From contig CAVUGU010000007.1 in the NCBI GenBank assembly GCA_963741055.1, forward strand, positions 62,001 through 126,000: a stretch of 64,000 nt of DNA, in the 5' to 3' direction. Positions 16,852 through 26,548 of this stretch are shown here, in pieces. The first letter of the stretch is position 1, and every line of letters starts with the position of its first letter. The DNA comes from Bog-756 sp963741055. GTDB taxonomy: Bacteria > Actinomycetota > Acidimicrobiia > Acidimicrobiales > RAAP-2. A program made the translations under genes and the position numbers. The notes below the pieces were generated by a model, which ran no database searches, was not told the DNA's origin, and saw nothing but the letters and a program-made list of their open reading frames with translations.

Positions 16852-18417
16852 TCACGGCGCCTCGAGGGTCCGGACCTTGCCGAAGCGGCTCATCAACACG
16901 TAGGTCGCCAGCAACGCCAGGCCGACGAGCACGGCCGCGTAGGGAGCGGCTGCGGCATACGCGACCGTCCTCGCGTTGGCCGAGAACTGCGTGCCGAGTG
17001 TGTACATCGACGGGGGAAGGAGCACCTGGGCGGTCGACAGGTCGCCGAGTGCGAAGGCGAACACCAACACCCCGGCCGCGGCAAAACCCGGACGGGCGAG
17101 CGGGACGGTCACCCGCCAGAGCGTCCGCAGCGGTCCAAGCCCGAGCGAGCGGGAAGTGTCCTCCAGCGCCGGCTCGAGCAGCCCGAGCGTGCTGCGCAGC
17201 GCGACGACCGCGAACGGAACGAACAGCATGGCCTCGGCGAGCACCAGCAGCGCGACGCTGCCGTAGAGAGCGTGCACCAGATGGCTGGCAGCGTAGGCCA
17301 GCGCGACCGCGGCAACCAGGTCCGGCAGCGCGAAGGACAAGTAGACGCTGCGCTCGAGCAGAGTGGTGAGCCGGCCCTTGTAGCGGACCGCCAGGACCGC
17401 GATGGGAAGGGCGAGCAGGATCGCGACGAGCGCCGAGCCGACCCCGAGGAGAACCGAGGTGAGGGTCGCCGGCCAGAGGTAGTGCAGGCTGGCCGAGGCG
17501 CCCGACAAAGCGGCGGACGAGCTCTGGGTGAACCAGTAGACGAGCATGCCGACCGGGATGCCGAGGCTGACCGCCACGAACGCGGTGAAGCCGAGGAGGA
17601 CGGCCGGCGTGGCACGACCGAGGTCGTAGCGGTCGGTGGCACGCCGCGCGCCGTGGCTGATGCGGGTGTACTCGGCACCGCCGCGGAGCCGGGACTCACC
17701 GACGAGGACGATCACGCAGAGGACGACGGAGAAGAAGGAGAGTGCGGCAGCACCCGATGCGCTGAAACTCACCTGGTACTGGGCGTAGATGTCGAGTGTG
17801 AACGTCTGGTACTTGAATGCCACGAAGGCGTCGAACTCCACCAGCGCGTCGAGGGCGACGAGCAGAAGCCCGCCGTAGAGAGCAGGGCGCAGTTGTGGCA
17901 TGACCACCCGCCAGAAGGTCCGCCACACGCCGAGACCGAGTGAACGGCTGCTCTCCTCGAGCGCGGGGTCCATCACCCGAAGGCTCGCGGCGCACAGCAG
18001 GAAGACGATGGGGTAGTAGGAGAAGCCGATGATCGCAACCGATCCGAAGAAACCGGTGAGTGACGCGCCGAGCGTCGCGTAGGCATACGAGGTGACGAAG
18101 AGCGGCACCACCAGCGGGGCAACGAGAAGAAGCGCCCACAGCCGCCTCCCCGGTAGTCGGGTCCGTTCGACGAACCAGGCGCCCGCGACTCCGAACACCC
18201 CGCAGATGGGGGTGGCCACCAGCGCGACGAGCGCGGTATGGCCGAGCAAGGTCAGAGACGAGCTCGCCCTGACCGAGTTGGCCGCCGACGAGACACCGCC
18301 CTGTAGGGCTTGGACGACGGTGACCACGACCGGTGCCAGCACGATCAGAGCGACCACGCCACACGTGAGGACCAGCCCGCGCGGCGCGCCACCGGCCAGG
18401 TCTCGTGGAGATCTCAT
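16852..18417 (-). CDS. Ferric iron ABC transporter, fused two-domain permease
   Basis: A 521-residue inner-membrane protein with about 12 hydrophobic segments arranged as two six-TM halves. Each half carries an ABC coupling (EAA) loop: ALEESSRSLGLGVWRTFWRV and ALEDTSRSLGLGPLRTLWRV. The duplicated FbpB architecture is characteristic of ferric iron importers. It is the first gene of the operon, 18 bases upstream of the ATPase gene. ATG at complement 18415-18417 has GAGGGG upstream. A candidate leader peptide and hairpin precede it (18434-18552). Confidence 0.92.
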   Translation of the reverse strand: MRSPRDLAGGAPRGLVLTCGVVALIVLAPVVVTVVQALQGGVSSAANSVRASSSLTLLGHTALVALVATPICGVFGVAGAWFVERTRLPGRRLWALLLVAPLVVPLFVTSYAYATLGASLTGFFGSVAIIGFSYYPIVFLLCAASLRVMDPALEESSRSLGLGVWRTFWRVVMPQLRPALYGGLLLVALDALVEFDAFVAFKYQTFTLDIYAQYQVSFSASGAAALSFFSVVLCVIVLVGESRLRGGAEYTRISHGARRATDRYDLGRATPAVLLGFTAFVAVSLGIPVGMLVYWFTQSSSAALSGASASLHYLWPATLTSVLLGVGSALVAILLALPIAVLAVRYKGRLTTLLERSVYLSFALPDLVAAVALAYAASHLVHALYGSVALLVLAEAMLFVPFAVVALRSTLGLLEPALEDTSRSLGLGPLRTLWRVTVPLARPGFAAAGVLVFAFALGDLSTAQVLLPPSMYTLGTQFSANARTVAYAAAAPYAAVLVGLALLATYVLMSRFGKVRTLEAP

Positions 18418-18433
18418 CGCTCAGGCCCCTCAC

Positions 18434-18457
18434 ATCCCGGGGTTGGCACCCAGGGAT
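18434..18457 (-). promoter_or_regulatory. Hairpin between leader ORF and iron-permease gene
   Basis: On the minus strand ATCCCTGGG and CCCCGGGAT form a stem of eight pairs with one mismatch around the loop TGCCAA. It lies 11 bases after the 27-codon leader ORF and 16 bases before the permease ATG. The position suits an attenuator or a structure sequestering the ribosome site, but there is no U-tract. Just outside it, TAAGTGCACCTA (18460-18471) is a near-palindrome. Confidence 0.35.
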
Positions 18458-18468
18458 CTTAAGTGCAC

Positions 18469-18552
18469 CTACTGTGTACGGGTCGGGTGCCCGGTCCGTT
18501 CAGGCCCCGCCGTGCCAGTGATCCCCACCTGCGATTGGTCCTGCCATTCCAT
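18469..18552 (-). CDS. Candidate leader peptide of the iron ABC operon
   Basis: A 27-codon ORF, starting MEWQDQSQVG and ending GHPTRTQ. It is preceded five bases upstream by AAGGAGGTG (complement 18558-18566), the strongest Shine-Dalgarno sequence I saw in the window. It ends 51 bases before the permease start, with a hairpin between. No signal peptide or metal-binding cysteines, and I recognise no family. Its promoter would have to lie inside or over the start of the divergent lipoprotein gene at 18576, which is a weakness of the call. It may be a regulatory uORF or a small stand-alone protein. Confidence 0.42.
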   Translation of the reverse strand: MEWQDQSQVGITGTAGPERTGHPTRTQ

Positions 18553-18575
18553 CGCGACACCTCCTTCGTGAACAG

Positions 18576-19472
18576 ATGACCGCGCCAGCAACCGCGGGTC
18601 GCACCCCCCGGTGCTGGCTGGTTCTCCTCGCTCTCGGTCTCGGGGCTTGCGGATGCGGGGCCGGTGCAACCGGAACGGTCGGGCAGGCGACCGCCGTGTC
18701 GCCCTCTTCCACCACCGCCGCTCCGTCGGCTCTCGCCCTCCGCGCGGTGCGCACCGCGGCGTCCCGCACACTCGGACTGACCGCCACCGTCTCGCTCGAC
18801 TTCGCCGGCGGCTTGTCGGCCAAGGCGATCTCCGGTGGCGGATCGTTCAGCTTCGCCTCGGCGTCGGGTCGGGCGCAGATCCGCCAACCCGCCGGTGTCG
18901 AGACCGTTGTCTTCCAACCCACGATCGTGTTCGACCATCCGCCCCCCCAGGACCTGGTCGGCCTTCCGCACGGCATCACCTGGATCGCCGCGGAACCTGC
19001 TGAACGCATCCCGAACCCGACCTCCTTCGACCAGTTCGCACTCCAGATCGAAGGAAAGAATCCCGATTTCCTCCTCACCCAGGTCGCGTGGGGTGCGGTC
19101 GCCGCGGCCCCGCTCGGAACGACCGACATCGGCGGTGGGTCGGCGAGCGGTTATCTCGTCACGGTCGACCTCGCGACCGCTGCATCGTCCGCATCCGGAC
19201 CGGGCAGTCGTGCCTTTGCGTCGGCACTCCGCGACGAGGAGCACGCGCTCGGGGGGAGCGGAGCCACACCACCCCAGCTGACCATCAGCGCGTGGATCGA
19301 CCCCGAGGGACGCGTCGTCCGGCTCGAGGCCTCCCCCCCGGGCAGCGGCATCGGGACGACAATCATGACCATGACCGCCTTCGGCGCCCGTGTCGACGCA
19401 GCGAGACCCCCGAAGGGTGAGACCGTCGATCTGGCGTCGCTTGCACCAGGGGGCGACTACGACCGTGACTGA
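18576..19472 (+). CDS. Hypothetical lipoprotein
   Basis: A 298-residue protein with a lipoprotein signal: CWLVLLALGLGACGCG, lipobox LGAC (Cys near residue 25). A Thr/Ser/Ala linker and a domain of roughly 230 residues follow. Strand-like segments such as LTATVSLDFAGGLSAKAIS, FSFASASGRAQIR and LTISAWIDPEGRVVRLEA loosely recall LppX/LprG-type lipid-binding lipoproteins, but the match is not firm. The ATG has no clear ribosome site; the divergent leader ORF begins only 23 bases away. It is followed after 65 bases by the propeller protein, possibly one unit. Confidence 0.7.
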   Translation: MTAPATAGRTPRCWLVLLALGLGACGCGAGATGTVGQATAVSPSSTTAAPSALALRAVRTAASRTLGLTATVSLDFAGGLSAKAISGGGSFSFASASGRAQIRQPAGVETVVFQPTIVFDHPPPQDLVGLPHGITWIAAEPAERIPNPTSFDQFALQIEGKNPDFLLTQVAWGAVAAAPLGTTDIGGGSASGYLVTVDLATAASSASGPGSRAFASALRDEEHALGGSGATPPQLTISAWIDPEGRVVRLEASPPGSGIGTTIMTMTAFGARVDAARPPKGETVDLASLAPGGDYDRD

Positions 19473-19537
19473 TTCGATGGGGGGAGCGTCGAGCTCCGGG
19501 CATTCTCGCTCTCCGCGCCGGCGCGGCCTCGTCGCGG

Positions 19538-21568
19538 GTGCGCCGGCGGCGGGCGATGGCGGCGGTGATCGGGGTGGCGGCGCTGGTCGTCGGTTTGATC
19601 GTCGCCTTCTCCGGCGGGTCGTCGACACCGACTGCGAAGACCGCCGCGCCGACGCATGCCGCCAAGTTGAAGCCCGCGTCCATCCCGGCGGTGGAGGCGG
19701 GTGTCCTTCCTTGGGCGCTCGACCAGCCGCTCTCGCGCGAAGTCCTCTTCCCCGGCTCCGGCACTTCGGTGATCGTCGCGGGTGGACTCGACGCGGCGGG
19801 AGGCTCGCTCGCCAGGGTCTTCTCGCTCGATACGACGAGCGGGGCGATCAGCCCGCTCGGAAGTCTCGCTTCGCCGGTCCACGACGCGGCCGGCGTCGAG
19901 CTGGCGGCGCGCGACTTGGTATTCGGGGGTGGCTCCCCCACCACCACGCCGGTCATCCAGAGCTTCACCCCACCAGCGGCCACCGGGGCCGTCGCCGGTA
20001 CGGTCAGCGGCCAGCTTCCGCAGCCACGCTCGGACGCCTCGGCCGTCGTGATCGGCGACACCGCGTACGTGGTCGGCGGCTACGACGGCACCAACCCCGA
20101 TGCCGCGGTGCTCGCGACGAAGGACGGCTCGCACTTCTCGGTGGTGGCGAACCTTCCGGTCCCGGTGCGTTACGCCGCGGTCGCGACATCGGGTGACCAT
20201 CTCTACCTGTTCGGCGGCGAGGCGGTAGGTGGCCACGACGCAGGCAACGCGGTCGACACCATCCAGATGGTCGATCCCGCCGCGAGGACCGCGACGGTGG
20301 TCGGCCATCTCTCGGTCGCGACCGCGGGTGCGGTGGCCTGCGTGATCAATGGTCAGGTCTACGTGGCGGGTGGCACTGCAGCGCCGGCGGCAGGGACGGA
20401 GACCGCAAGCCCGGTCTCGTCGACCGCACCCGCCGCGTCACGCTCGATCTTCGCCTTCGACCCCCACTCCCGCAAGGTGCTTCTCGCCGGGACGCTCCCG
20501 GTCCCGGTCGCCTACAGCGCGGTGCAGGTGGTCGGTCAACGCGCCTGGCTGGTCGGCGGCGAGAACAACGGCACTCCGATGAGCTCGGTCGAGATGTTCA
20601 CGCCCGATACGGCGTTCGGGACCGCCGGTGCTCCCGGAGCGGGCTCGCCCTACTTCGGGTCCAAACTTCTGATCGCCGATCGGGGCAACAACCGGTTGCT
20701 GTTGCTCGACGACACCGGTCGGATCATCTGGACCTATCCGTCCGACTACGCCGCCGCGCCGCCCGGAGGTTTCTACTTCCCCGACGACGCCTTCTTCGCC
20801 AAGCAGGGCACCGAGATCATCTCCAACCAGGAGCAGAACGAGACGATCGTGATCATCGCGTTCCCTTCGGGCCAGCTCCTCTGGCAGTACGGCCACCCCG
20901 GCGTGTCCTCGGCCGCACCGGGTTACCTCCATGAGCCCGACGACGCGTACCTGCTGAAGAACGGCCAGGTGACCATCGCCGATTCCGACAATTGCCGGAT
21001 CCAGGTGATCAATCCCGACCATTCGATCAGCTCACAGATCGGTACCAACGGGATCTGCCAACACAATCCTCCGAGCGAAGTCGGCTCACCCAACGGTGAC
21101 ACCCCGCTTGCCGACGGCAACATCCTCGTCTCCGAGATCACCGGCCAGTGGGTGAGCGAGTACACACCCAAGGGCTCGCTGGTGTGGACCGTCCACCTCC
21201 CGATCGGGTATCCGTCGGACCCTCAGCAGATCGGTCCGGATCTCTATCTGATCTCGGACTACTCGCACCCGGGTGCGATCCTCGAGTTCAACCGTGCAGG
21301 CCAGATCCTCTACCGCTACGGCCCCACCTCGGGGCTCGGCGAGCTCAACCAGCCATCGCTCACCGAACTGCTGCCGAGCGGTGTGTTCATGACCAACGAC
21401 GACTACCGCAATCGGATGGTCGCGGTCGACCCGACCACCCAGGCGCTGGTGTGGCAGTACGGGGTACCCGACACGCCGGGTACCGCCCCCGGAATGCTCG
21501 ACATCCCGGACGGTTTCGACATCCTCCAGCCCAACGGGTCCACACCGACCCACACCGCCACCGGGTGA
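19538..21568 (+). CDS. Membrane-anchored beta-propeller protein (Kelch-like plus NHL/PQQ-like repeats)
   Basis: A 676-residue protein with one N-terminal membrane anchor (VIGVAALVVGLIVAFSGG). Residues 60-350 contain Kelch-like blades with paired glycines: VIVAGGLDAAGG, AYVVGGYDGTNPDA, LYLFGGEAVGGHD, VYVAGGTA and AWLVGGENNG. Residues 360-660 form a second propeller with NHL/PQQ-like repeats such as LLIADRGNNRLLLLDDTGRI, VTIADSDNCRIQVINP and MVAVDPTTQALVWQYG. It should sit outside the membrane. Function unknown: these repeats bind ligands or sometimes act as lyases or dehydrogenases. The GTG start at 19538 is uncertain; an in-frame ATG follows six codons later. Confidence 0.82.
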   Translation: MRRRRAMAAVIGVAALVVGLIVAFSGGSSTPTAKTAAPTHAAKLKPASIPAVEAGVLPWALDQPLSREVLFPGSGTSVIVAGGLDAAGGSLARVFSLDTTSGAISPLGSLASPVHDAAGVELAARDLVFGGGSPTTTPVIQSFTPPAATGAVAGTVSGQLPQPRSDASAVVIGDTAYVVGGYDGTNPDAAVLATKDGSHFSVVANLPVPVRYAAVATSGDHLYLFGGEAVGGHDAGNAVDTIQMVDPAARTATVVGHLSVATAGAVACVINGQVYVAGGTAAPAAGTETASPVSSTAPAASRSIFAFDPHSRKVLLAGTLPVPVAYSAVQVVGQRAWLVGGENNGTPMSSVEMFTPDTAFGTAGAPGAGSPYFGSKLLIADRGNNRLLLLDDTGRIIWTYPSDYAAAPPGGFYFPDDAFFAKQGTEIISNQEQNETIVIIAFPSGQLLWQYGHPGVSSAAPGYLHEPDDAYLLKNGQVTIADSDNCRIQVINPDHSISSQIGTNGICQHNPPSEVGSPNGDTPLADGNILVSEITGQWVSEYTPKGSLVWTVHLPIGYPSDPQQIGPDLYLISDYSHPGAILEFNRAGQILYRYGPTSGLGELNQPSLTELLPSGVFMTNDDYRNRMVAVDPTTQALVWQYGVPDTPGTAPGMLDIPDGFDILQPNGSTPTHTATG

Positions 21569-21578
21569 TCGTCGCGGC

Positions 21579-21746
21579 GCTGGTTGGGCCGTCGGATCGT
21601 GGACCAACTCGATGTACACCGCGGCCTTCCTGCTGAAGTCCAGCAACGGTGTATGGGAACAGCCACCGACCAACGCCTGCGCGAACGCCTCGGCGCTCGG
21701 GGTCCCCGCGGACGTGCTGAACGTCTCGCCCTGCAAGGTGTCCTGA
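21579..21746 (+). pseudogene. Remnant or frameshifted 3' end of a secreted protein
   Basis: After the propeller gene a short frame reads AGWAVGSWTNSMYTAAFLLK and ends ALGVPADVLNVSPCKVS before TGA 21744-21746. It looks like the natural C-terminus of an exported protein with two cysteines (NACANAS, SPCKVS). No start with a ribosome site precedes it; an ATG at 21612 would give 44 residues. It is in a different frame from the upstream gene. It could be a frameshifted extension of that gene or the leftover of a deleted one. Confidence 0.35.
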
Positions 21747-21757
21747 GCTCGCTCCTC

Positions 21758-24345
21758 TCAGCCCTCCGGCCGTAGACGCAGGGTTCGGAGCGCGTGAGGA
21801 CCGACGGTGATCGAGAGCCGCGGTCCCCGCCGTTCGAACGACCGGTCGGTCAGGGGTCTCGTCGAGACGAACCGAAACCGCTTCGAATGGGCAGACCGAG
21901 ATGGACCGTGGCATCGACTTCGGCGTCGGTGGGATTGAGGAGTCGAAGGATCATCCCGTCGCCGTCCTCTGCGGGCTTCAGCGCGGAAAGGACAACCGAC
22001 GCCGGTTCGACGATGCACCAGCTCTGTTCCGACGGGGAGCAATGGATCGGTCCCGGCCGGCACGGCTCGAAGCCCGAGCTCGTCGGCGACCGCCCTCGCC
22101 GCGGTCGCTCCGGGGTCGTGGAGTCCGTCGGGGTCGAGCCGGATCGTCAGATCGGCCTTGATCCCGTCGGGGCACTGCGCATCGGGCGCCACGAGGGTCG
22201 GTCCGGCCGGGATGGGCCGGCGCCGGAGCTCGAGATGGCTGAGCCACCCCACTGCGCGGAGCAGCGTGACCGCGATGACGCCCTCTTCGGTCACCTCGGC
22301 TTCGGGGAGTCCCGGTGCACCGACGGTGAGCCCGTTGGCCGACACCCATCCCTGATGCGGGAACGCGTCGGGAGGCGCGTGCCACCAACCGGTGGCCGGA
22401 GGCGGCACGTTGGTGCGCGTCGCGACGTCGAAGGTGGTGGCGGCGAGGAACGACTCGACCGGGGCGCCGGTCGGGAAGAGAAGACGCATCCGGTGGTCGC
22501 GGGCCGGATTGTCCGTCTCCACGTGGAGGTCGATGCGGTCCACCGAAGGCGCCACCCTCGCCTCGACCCGCACCGTCAGCACGACTGTGTCGGAAACCCG
22601 CCGGTCGCGTTGGGGTGCCACCGAAGCGGGCACGTCGAAGGTCCGGGTGACGACCAGGCGCTGGATGCCCGAGACGTGCCGGCGGCGTTCGACGGTCACC
22701 GTGCGGAGGACGGCTCCCGGGTCGTCGTCGACCGGGTCGAAGTCGTAGGTGTCGCCACGATCACCGACGTCTTCGATCCCGCCCAGGCCGCTCACCCGCC
22801 GATCGCCGGACGACAAGGTGAGCGTCCCGTCGCCGGCTGCGCTCACCTCGAGGATGCCGTTCGAGATGGTCGTGCCGTCGTCGACGTCGTCCTCCTCTGC
22901 CGGGCGCCGGGGCGAGATGGACCCGTCGCCAGCCGAACGCCGGAACGTCCTCGACGAGCAGCTCGAGGTCGAGGGCCGGCAGGTCCTCGACCATGCGGAT
23001 GCGAGCCGGGTCGTCGGAGCGGACCACGCGCACCGGCCTGCCGTCTGCCTCGTAACCGACGACGGTCCCTGCGGCCAACGAGAGCGGATGGACGTCGACG
23101 GAGTCGTACGCGATGCGAAAGAGGGGAGATCCGTCGAGGGGGATCCGGAGCACGTCGGTCCGGGCCACCGGGGAGGGATTGAAGACGGCGACGTCGAACT
23201 CGAGGTCCCACGGCATGCGCCGGTCCGGGCCGAGCCCGGCCAGACGCTGCAGCACCCGTTCGGTGGTCTGCTCGGACAACTCGACCGCGGTGGCGAAACG
23301 CCCGGACATCTGCCGATGGACCTCGTCCTGTGAGCAGCCTCCGATCGAGTCGTGTGCCTGGTTGGCGAGCAGCGCGCGCCGCGCCGCCGCGCAGGGACGG
23401 CGATTCGTCCGGGAGGCCGAGCGCCGTCCCGAGCGCTGCCCACGGCTCTGCCCAGCCGAAGAGTGCGCGCTCGGCTCTCCGGTTGGCCAGCTTCAAACCG
23501 AGACGCGACGACCAGACACCGGGTAGGAGGTTGGCCAGCCGGCCGCCGAGCAGCTCGCCGCGAAACGTCGGGCGATCGTGCGGATCGACCGCGTCGACGA
23601 GATCGTCCAGCACGCCGCGGCGGACCTCTCGACCGGTGCGACCGGCGAGCGCCGCGGCGACCGCGCCGGTGTGGGGCTGCGGGTACGCATGATCGACGCC
23701 GTTCATCAGCACGAGGGGCGCCCGCTCGACCGGTCCGATCGACCTGAGGACCCCTTCCAGTCCCTCGGCTGCCACGTCGGGATCGGGTTGCAGCCCCGCG
23801 GCGGAGAAGTAGCCGCGAAGGAGCGTGTAGGTGAGCACGGCGCTGCCGTCCGGGGCCTCCCACCGGTACACCGGTCCGAGCCGGTCGATCTCGTCGCCGT
23901 TGCCCCGCCAGTAGACGAACGGCGAGAGTCCGAAACCGGCGAACACCTGTGGGAACTGCGCGGGATGACCGAAGGAGTCCGGCGCGTAGGCGACCTCCGA
24001 GACCCCGCCGAACGACTCCGCGACCCGACGACCCTCGAGCAGGTTGCGCACGTGGCTCTCGCCGGAGGGGAGGAGCGAGTCGGGCTGGACGTACCACGGG
24101 CCGACCGCGAGCCGCCCGGAAGAGACTGCGGCCACCAGCTGGTCGCGCCGAGAGGGGCGCACCACCAGGTAGTCCTCCAACACGATGGTCTGGCCGTCGA
24201 GCAGGAATCGCCACTCCGGGTCCTCGTCGAGCTGGTCGAGGACCCGGTCGACCGTGTCGACGAGCCTCCCCCGGAACGCTTCGAACGTCCGGTACCACTC
24301 TCGGTCCCAGTGGGTGTGCGACACCAAAAGGACGTCGCCTTCCAT
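21758..24345 (-). pseudogene. GH38 alpha-mannosidase-like protein, several frameshifts
   Basis: The start is ATG complement 24343-24345 with GAGGAG upstream. The first residues, VLLVSHTHWDREWYRTFEAF, contain the zinc-binding His-x-Asp of GH38. SEVAYAPDSFGHPAQFPQVF holds the nucleophile Asp and MNGVDHAYPQP follows. The frame then shifts near 23376-23395 into LLANQAHDSIGGCSQDEV, near 22900 into TTISNGILEVS, near 22045 into SWCIVEPASVVLSALKPAED, and near 21850 into LSITVGPHALRTLRL. Joined, it is a full-length mannosidase of about 860 residues: catalytic domain, then C-terminal beta domains. It would trim alpha-mannosides in the cytosol. At least four indels mean either decay or poor sequence. 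Confidence 0.8.
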
Positions 24346-24438
24346 GCTCCGCTCCTCGTTCGCCCAGCTACGATGCGTTGACACCTTTCCAGCCGGCGCG
24401 GAGAGGCGTCCACTGCAGATCCACTGCGCCCTTCAGAC

Positions 24439-25848
24439 ATGACCGAACACCTGCCGCCCGACGGCAGACGATCCTCGCCAGACCGAGCTCGCGGAACCGT
24501 GTCCGTGGACGCGAATGTCTCCATCGAGGAGCTCGAGGACGCGGTCGTCGACGGCGACCGCCCGCTTCGGAGGGGTACGGCCGGGTCGGCCCTCCGACAA
24601 CGGACGTTCCGGACCGTCTTCCTCGGCGCGTTCGCTTCCAACATCGGGACCTGGATGCAGAACGTCGTCCTCGGCGCCTACGCGTTCACCCTCACCCACT
24701 CGAGCGTCTTCGTGGGCGTGATCATCTTCGCCCAGCTGGGCCCTGCGCTCGTGTTCCCCATGCTCGGCGGAGTGATCGCCGACCGGGTCAACCGCAAGCG
24801 CTTTCTCATCGTCGTCTCGCTCGAGCAGCTGGTCTTCTCGTTCGTGCTGGCGCTCGTCGTCCGGGTACCGCATCCGTCGCTGGTCGTCCTCACCGGCACC
24901 GTGCTGCTGATCGGAGTGGGCAATGCCATGTTCGGCCCTGGCTACTCGGCCATCCTCCCCGGCCTCGTCAGTCGTGAGGACTTGCCGGGCGCCATCTCGC
25001 TGAACGCTGCGCAGATGAACGCCTCCAGGGTGATCGGGCCGGCGATCGGCGGCGTCGCATTCCACTTCGTGGGACCGAGCTGGGTCTTCGCGGGGAACGC
25101 GGTGACCTACTTGTTCGTGATCGGGGCATTGCTGATGGTCACCCTCCCCGCGACGGCGACCGGTCCGCGCCAGGCCAGCCGTTGGAAGGAGCTCACCGCA
25201 GGTATCGACGCCGCGAGATCCGATCCCGTGGTCGGACGCTGTCTGGTCACCGTCTTCACGTTCTCGCTGTTCGCTCTCGCCTTCATCGGCCAGATGCCGA
25301 CGGTCGCCGCCCACAACCTCGGCATCGACCCGCGTTCTGCCGACTACGGGATCCTCTACGCCACCTTCGGCACCGGGGCGCTCCTCGGCGCGATCTCGAT
25401 CGGCACGTTTCTGTCCCGGGTCTCCAAGCCCCTGATCGTCCGTGTGGGGCTCCTCGGTTACGCGGCCTGTCTGGCTGCCTTCGCGCTGCTCCGGAGCCCG
25501 GCTCCCGCGTATCCGGTGATCGCGCTGGTCGGGGCCTTCTATTTCGCGTTCATCACCGCCCTCAACACGACCTTGCAGGCCGAGGTGGACGAGGTGGTCA
25601 GGGGACGGGTGATGGCCCTTTGGATCATGGGGTTCGGGGGCACCGTCGGCCTCGGCAACCTCTTCATCGGGCCGGTTGTCGCTACAGTGGGCATCACCGA
25701 CGTTCTACTCTTTGGCGCGTCGGTCGCCCTCCTCCTCGCGTGGTACGCGGACGTACGGCCTCGGTCGAGCGTCCCGCGTTCGACGTTTTCGGCGGTCGAA
25801 TCGAGGTCGAACGACGGGAGTGCGAGAGGGGTCGCGCCCGGAACCTAA
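24439..25848 (+). CDS. MFS transporter (EntS/MFS_3 type)
   Basis: A 469-residue protein with a 55-residue hydrophilic N-tail, then about 12 membrane segments. TM1 region FLGAFASNIGTWMQNVVLGA, motif A-like GGVIADRVNRKRFLIV and GPAIGGVAFHFVG are typical of the MFS_3 group, which includes siderophore and drug exporters such as EntS. No regulator is adjacent. It is divergent from the GH38 locus, with 93 bases between starts, and followed by a sulfotransferase gene nine bases after its stop. Exported substrate unknown. Confidence 0.88.
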   Translation: MTEHLPPDGRRSSPDRARGTVSVDANVSIEELEDAVVDGDRPLRRGTAGSALRQRTFRTVFLGAFASNIGTWMQNVVLGAYAFTLTHSSVFVGVIIFAQLGPALVFPMLGGVIADRVNRKRFLIVVSLEQLVFSFVLALVVRVPHPSLVVLTGTVLLIGVGNAMFGPGYSAILPGLVSREDLPGAISLNAAQMNASRVIGPAIGGVAFHFVGPSWVFAGNAVTYLFVIGALLMVTLPATATGPRQASRWKELTAGIDAARSDPVVGRCLVTVFTFSLFALAFIGQMPTVAAHNLGIDPRSADYGILYATFGTGALLGAISIGTFLSRVSKPLIVRVGLLGYAACLAAFALLRSPAPAYPVIALVGAFYFAFITALNTTLQAEVDEVVRGRVMALWIMGFGGTVGLGNLFIGPVVATVGITDVLLFGASVALLLAWYADVRPRSSVPRSTFSAVESRSNDGSARGVAPGT

Positions 25849-25857
25849 GGAGAGATC

Positions 25858-26514
25858 ATGTCAATTCAGGTCGTCGGGGCGGGCGTGGGACGGACCGGCA
25901 CCCTCTCGCTGAAGACCGCTCTCGAGCAGCTGGTGGGAGAGCCCTGCTACCACATGCTCGAGGTCTTCGGGCATCCCGAGCACGTGTCGTTCTGGCGCGA
26001 GGCCGCCGAGGGCGGGAAGGTCGATTGGACAGGCACGCTGTCCGACTACGGCGCCACCTCCGATTTCCCCGCGTGCCTCTTCTGGCAGGAGATCCTCGAT
26101 GCCAACCCCGACGCGGTGGTGGTGCTGTCGACACGGAGGGACAGTCAGTCATGGTGGGAGAGCGCGAGTCAGACGATCTTCGCCATCGACGGAGCGCATC
26201 TCCCTCCGGAGATGGCCGACTGGTACCAGATGTGGAAAGCGGTGGCGTCCGCCCGCTTCACTGCCGACTGGACCGACCAGGCCGCCTCGGAAAGGGCCTA
26301 CGACCGGCACAACTCCGAGGTCCGGGCCTCGGCTCCCGCCGACCGGCTCGTCGACTGGCAACCCGGCGACGGATGGGGGCCCCTGTGCGAGCGTCTCGGC
26401 GTGCCGGTACCCGCCGAACCCTTCCCCCACCTCAACACTCGTGAGGAATTCCCGAAGGTCGACGAGAACACGGACTTCGATGCGGCCCTCGAGACCTTCG
26501 GGCACGAGGGGTAG
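25858..26514 (+). CDS. Sulfotransferase-family protein
   Basis: A 218-residue protein beginning IQVVGAGVGRTGTLSLKTAL. GRTGTLSLK is the 5'-phosphosulfate loop of the PAPS-dependent sulfotransferase P-loop (Sulfotransfer_4-type). LEVFGHPEHVSFWREAAEGG, DFPACLFWQEILDANPDAVV and TRRDSQSWWESASQTIFAI match the conserved core, including the second PAPS-contact region. LLVDWQPGDGWGPLCERLGVP-like text near the C-terminus is also typical. It would transfer sulfate from PAPS to an unknown acceptor, though several relatives are unproven as enzymes. AAGGAGAGATC lies just upstream of ATG 25858. Confidence 0.85.
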   Translation: MSIQVVGAGVGRTGTLSLKTALEQLVGEPCYHMLEVFGHPEHVSFWREAAEGGKVDWTGTLSDYGATSDFPACLFWQEILDANPDAVVVLSTRRDSQSWWESASQTIFAIDGAHLPPEMADWYQMWKAVASARFTADWTDQAASERAYDRHNSEVRASAPADRLVDWQPGDGWGPLCERLGVPVPAEPFPHLNTREEFPKVDENTDFDAALETFGHEG

Positions 26515-26548
26515 TGAGCCGGCGAGCGACGCCAAGGAGCGATCAACA

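Noticed and set aside
16432..17943. 503-codon plus-strand open frame opposite the ABC permease
   Set aside because: Low-complexity charged sequence, no motifs; the opposite strand encodes a complete permease.
18459..18472. IdeR/DtxR iron box upstream of the ferric ABC operon
   Set aside because: TAAGTGCACCTA is only a near-palindrome and does not match the DtxR consensus well; kept only as a note on the leader region.
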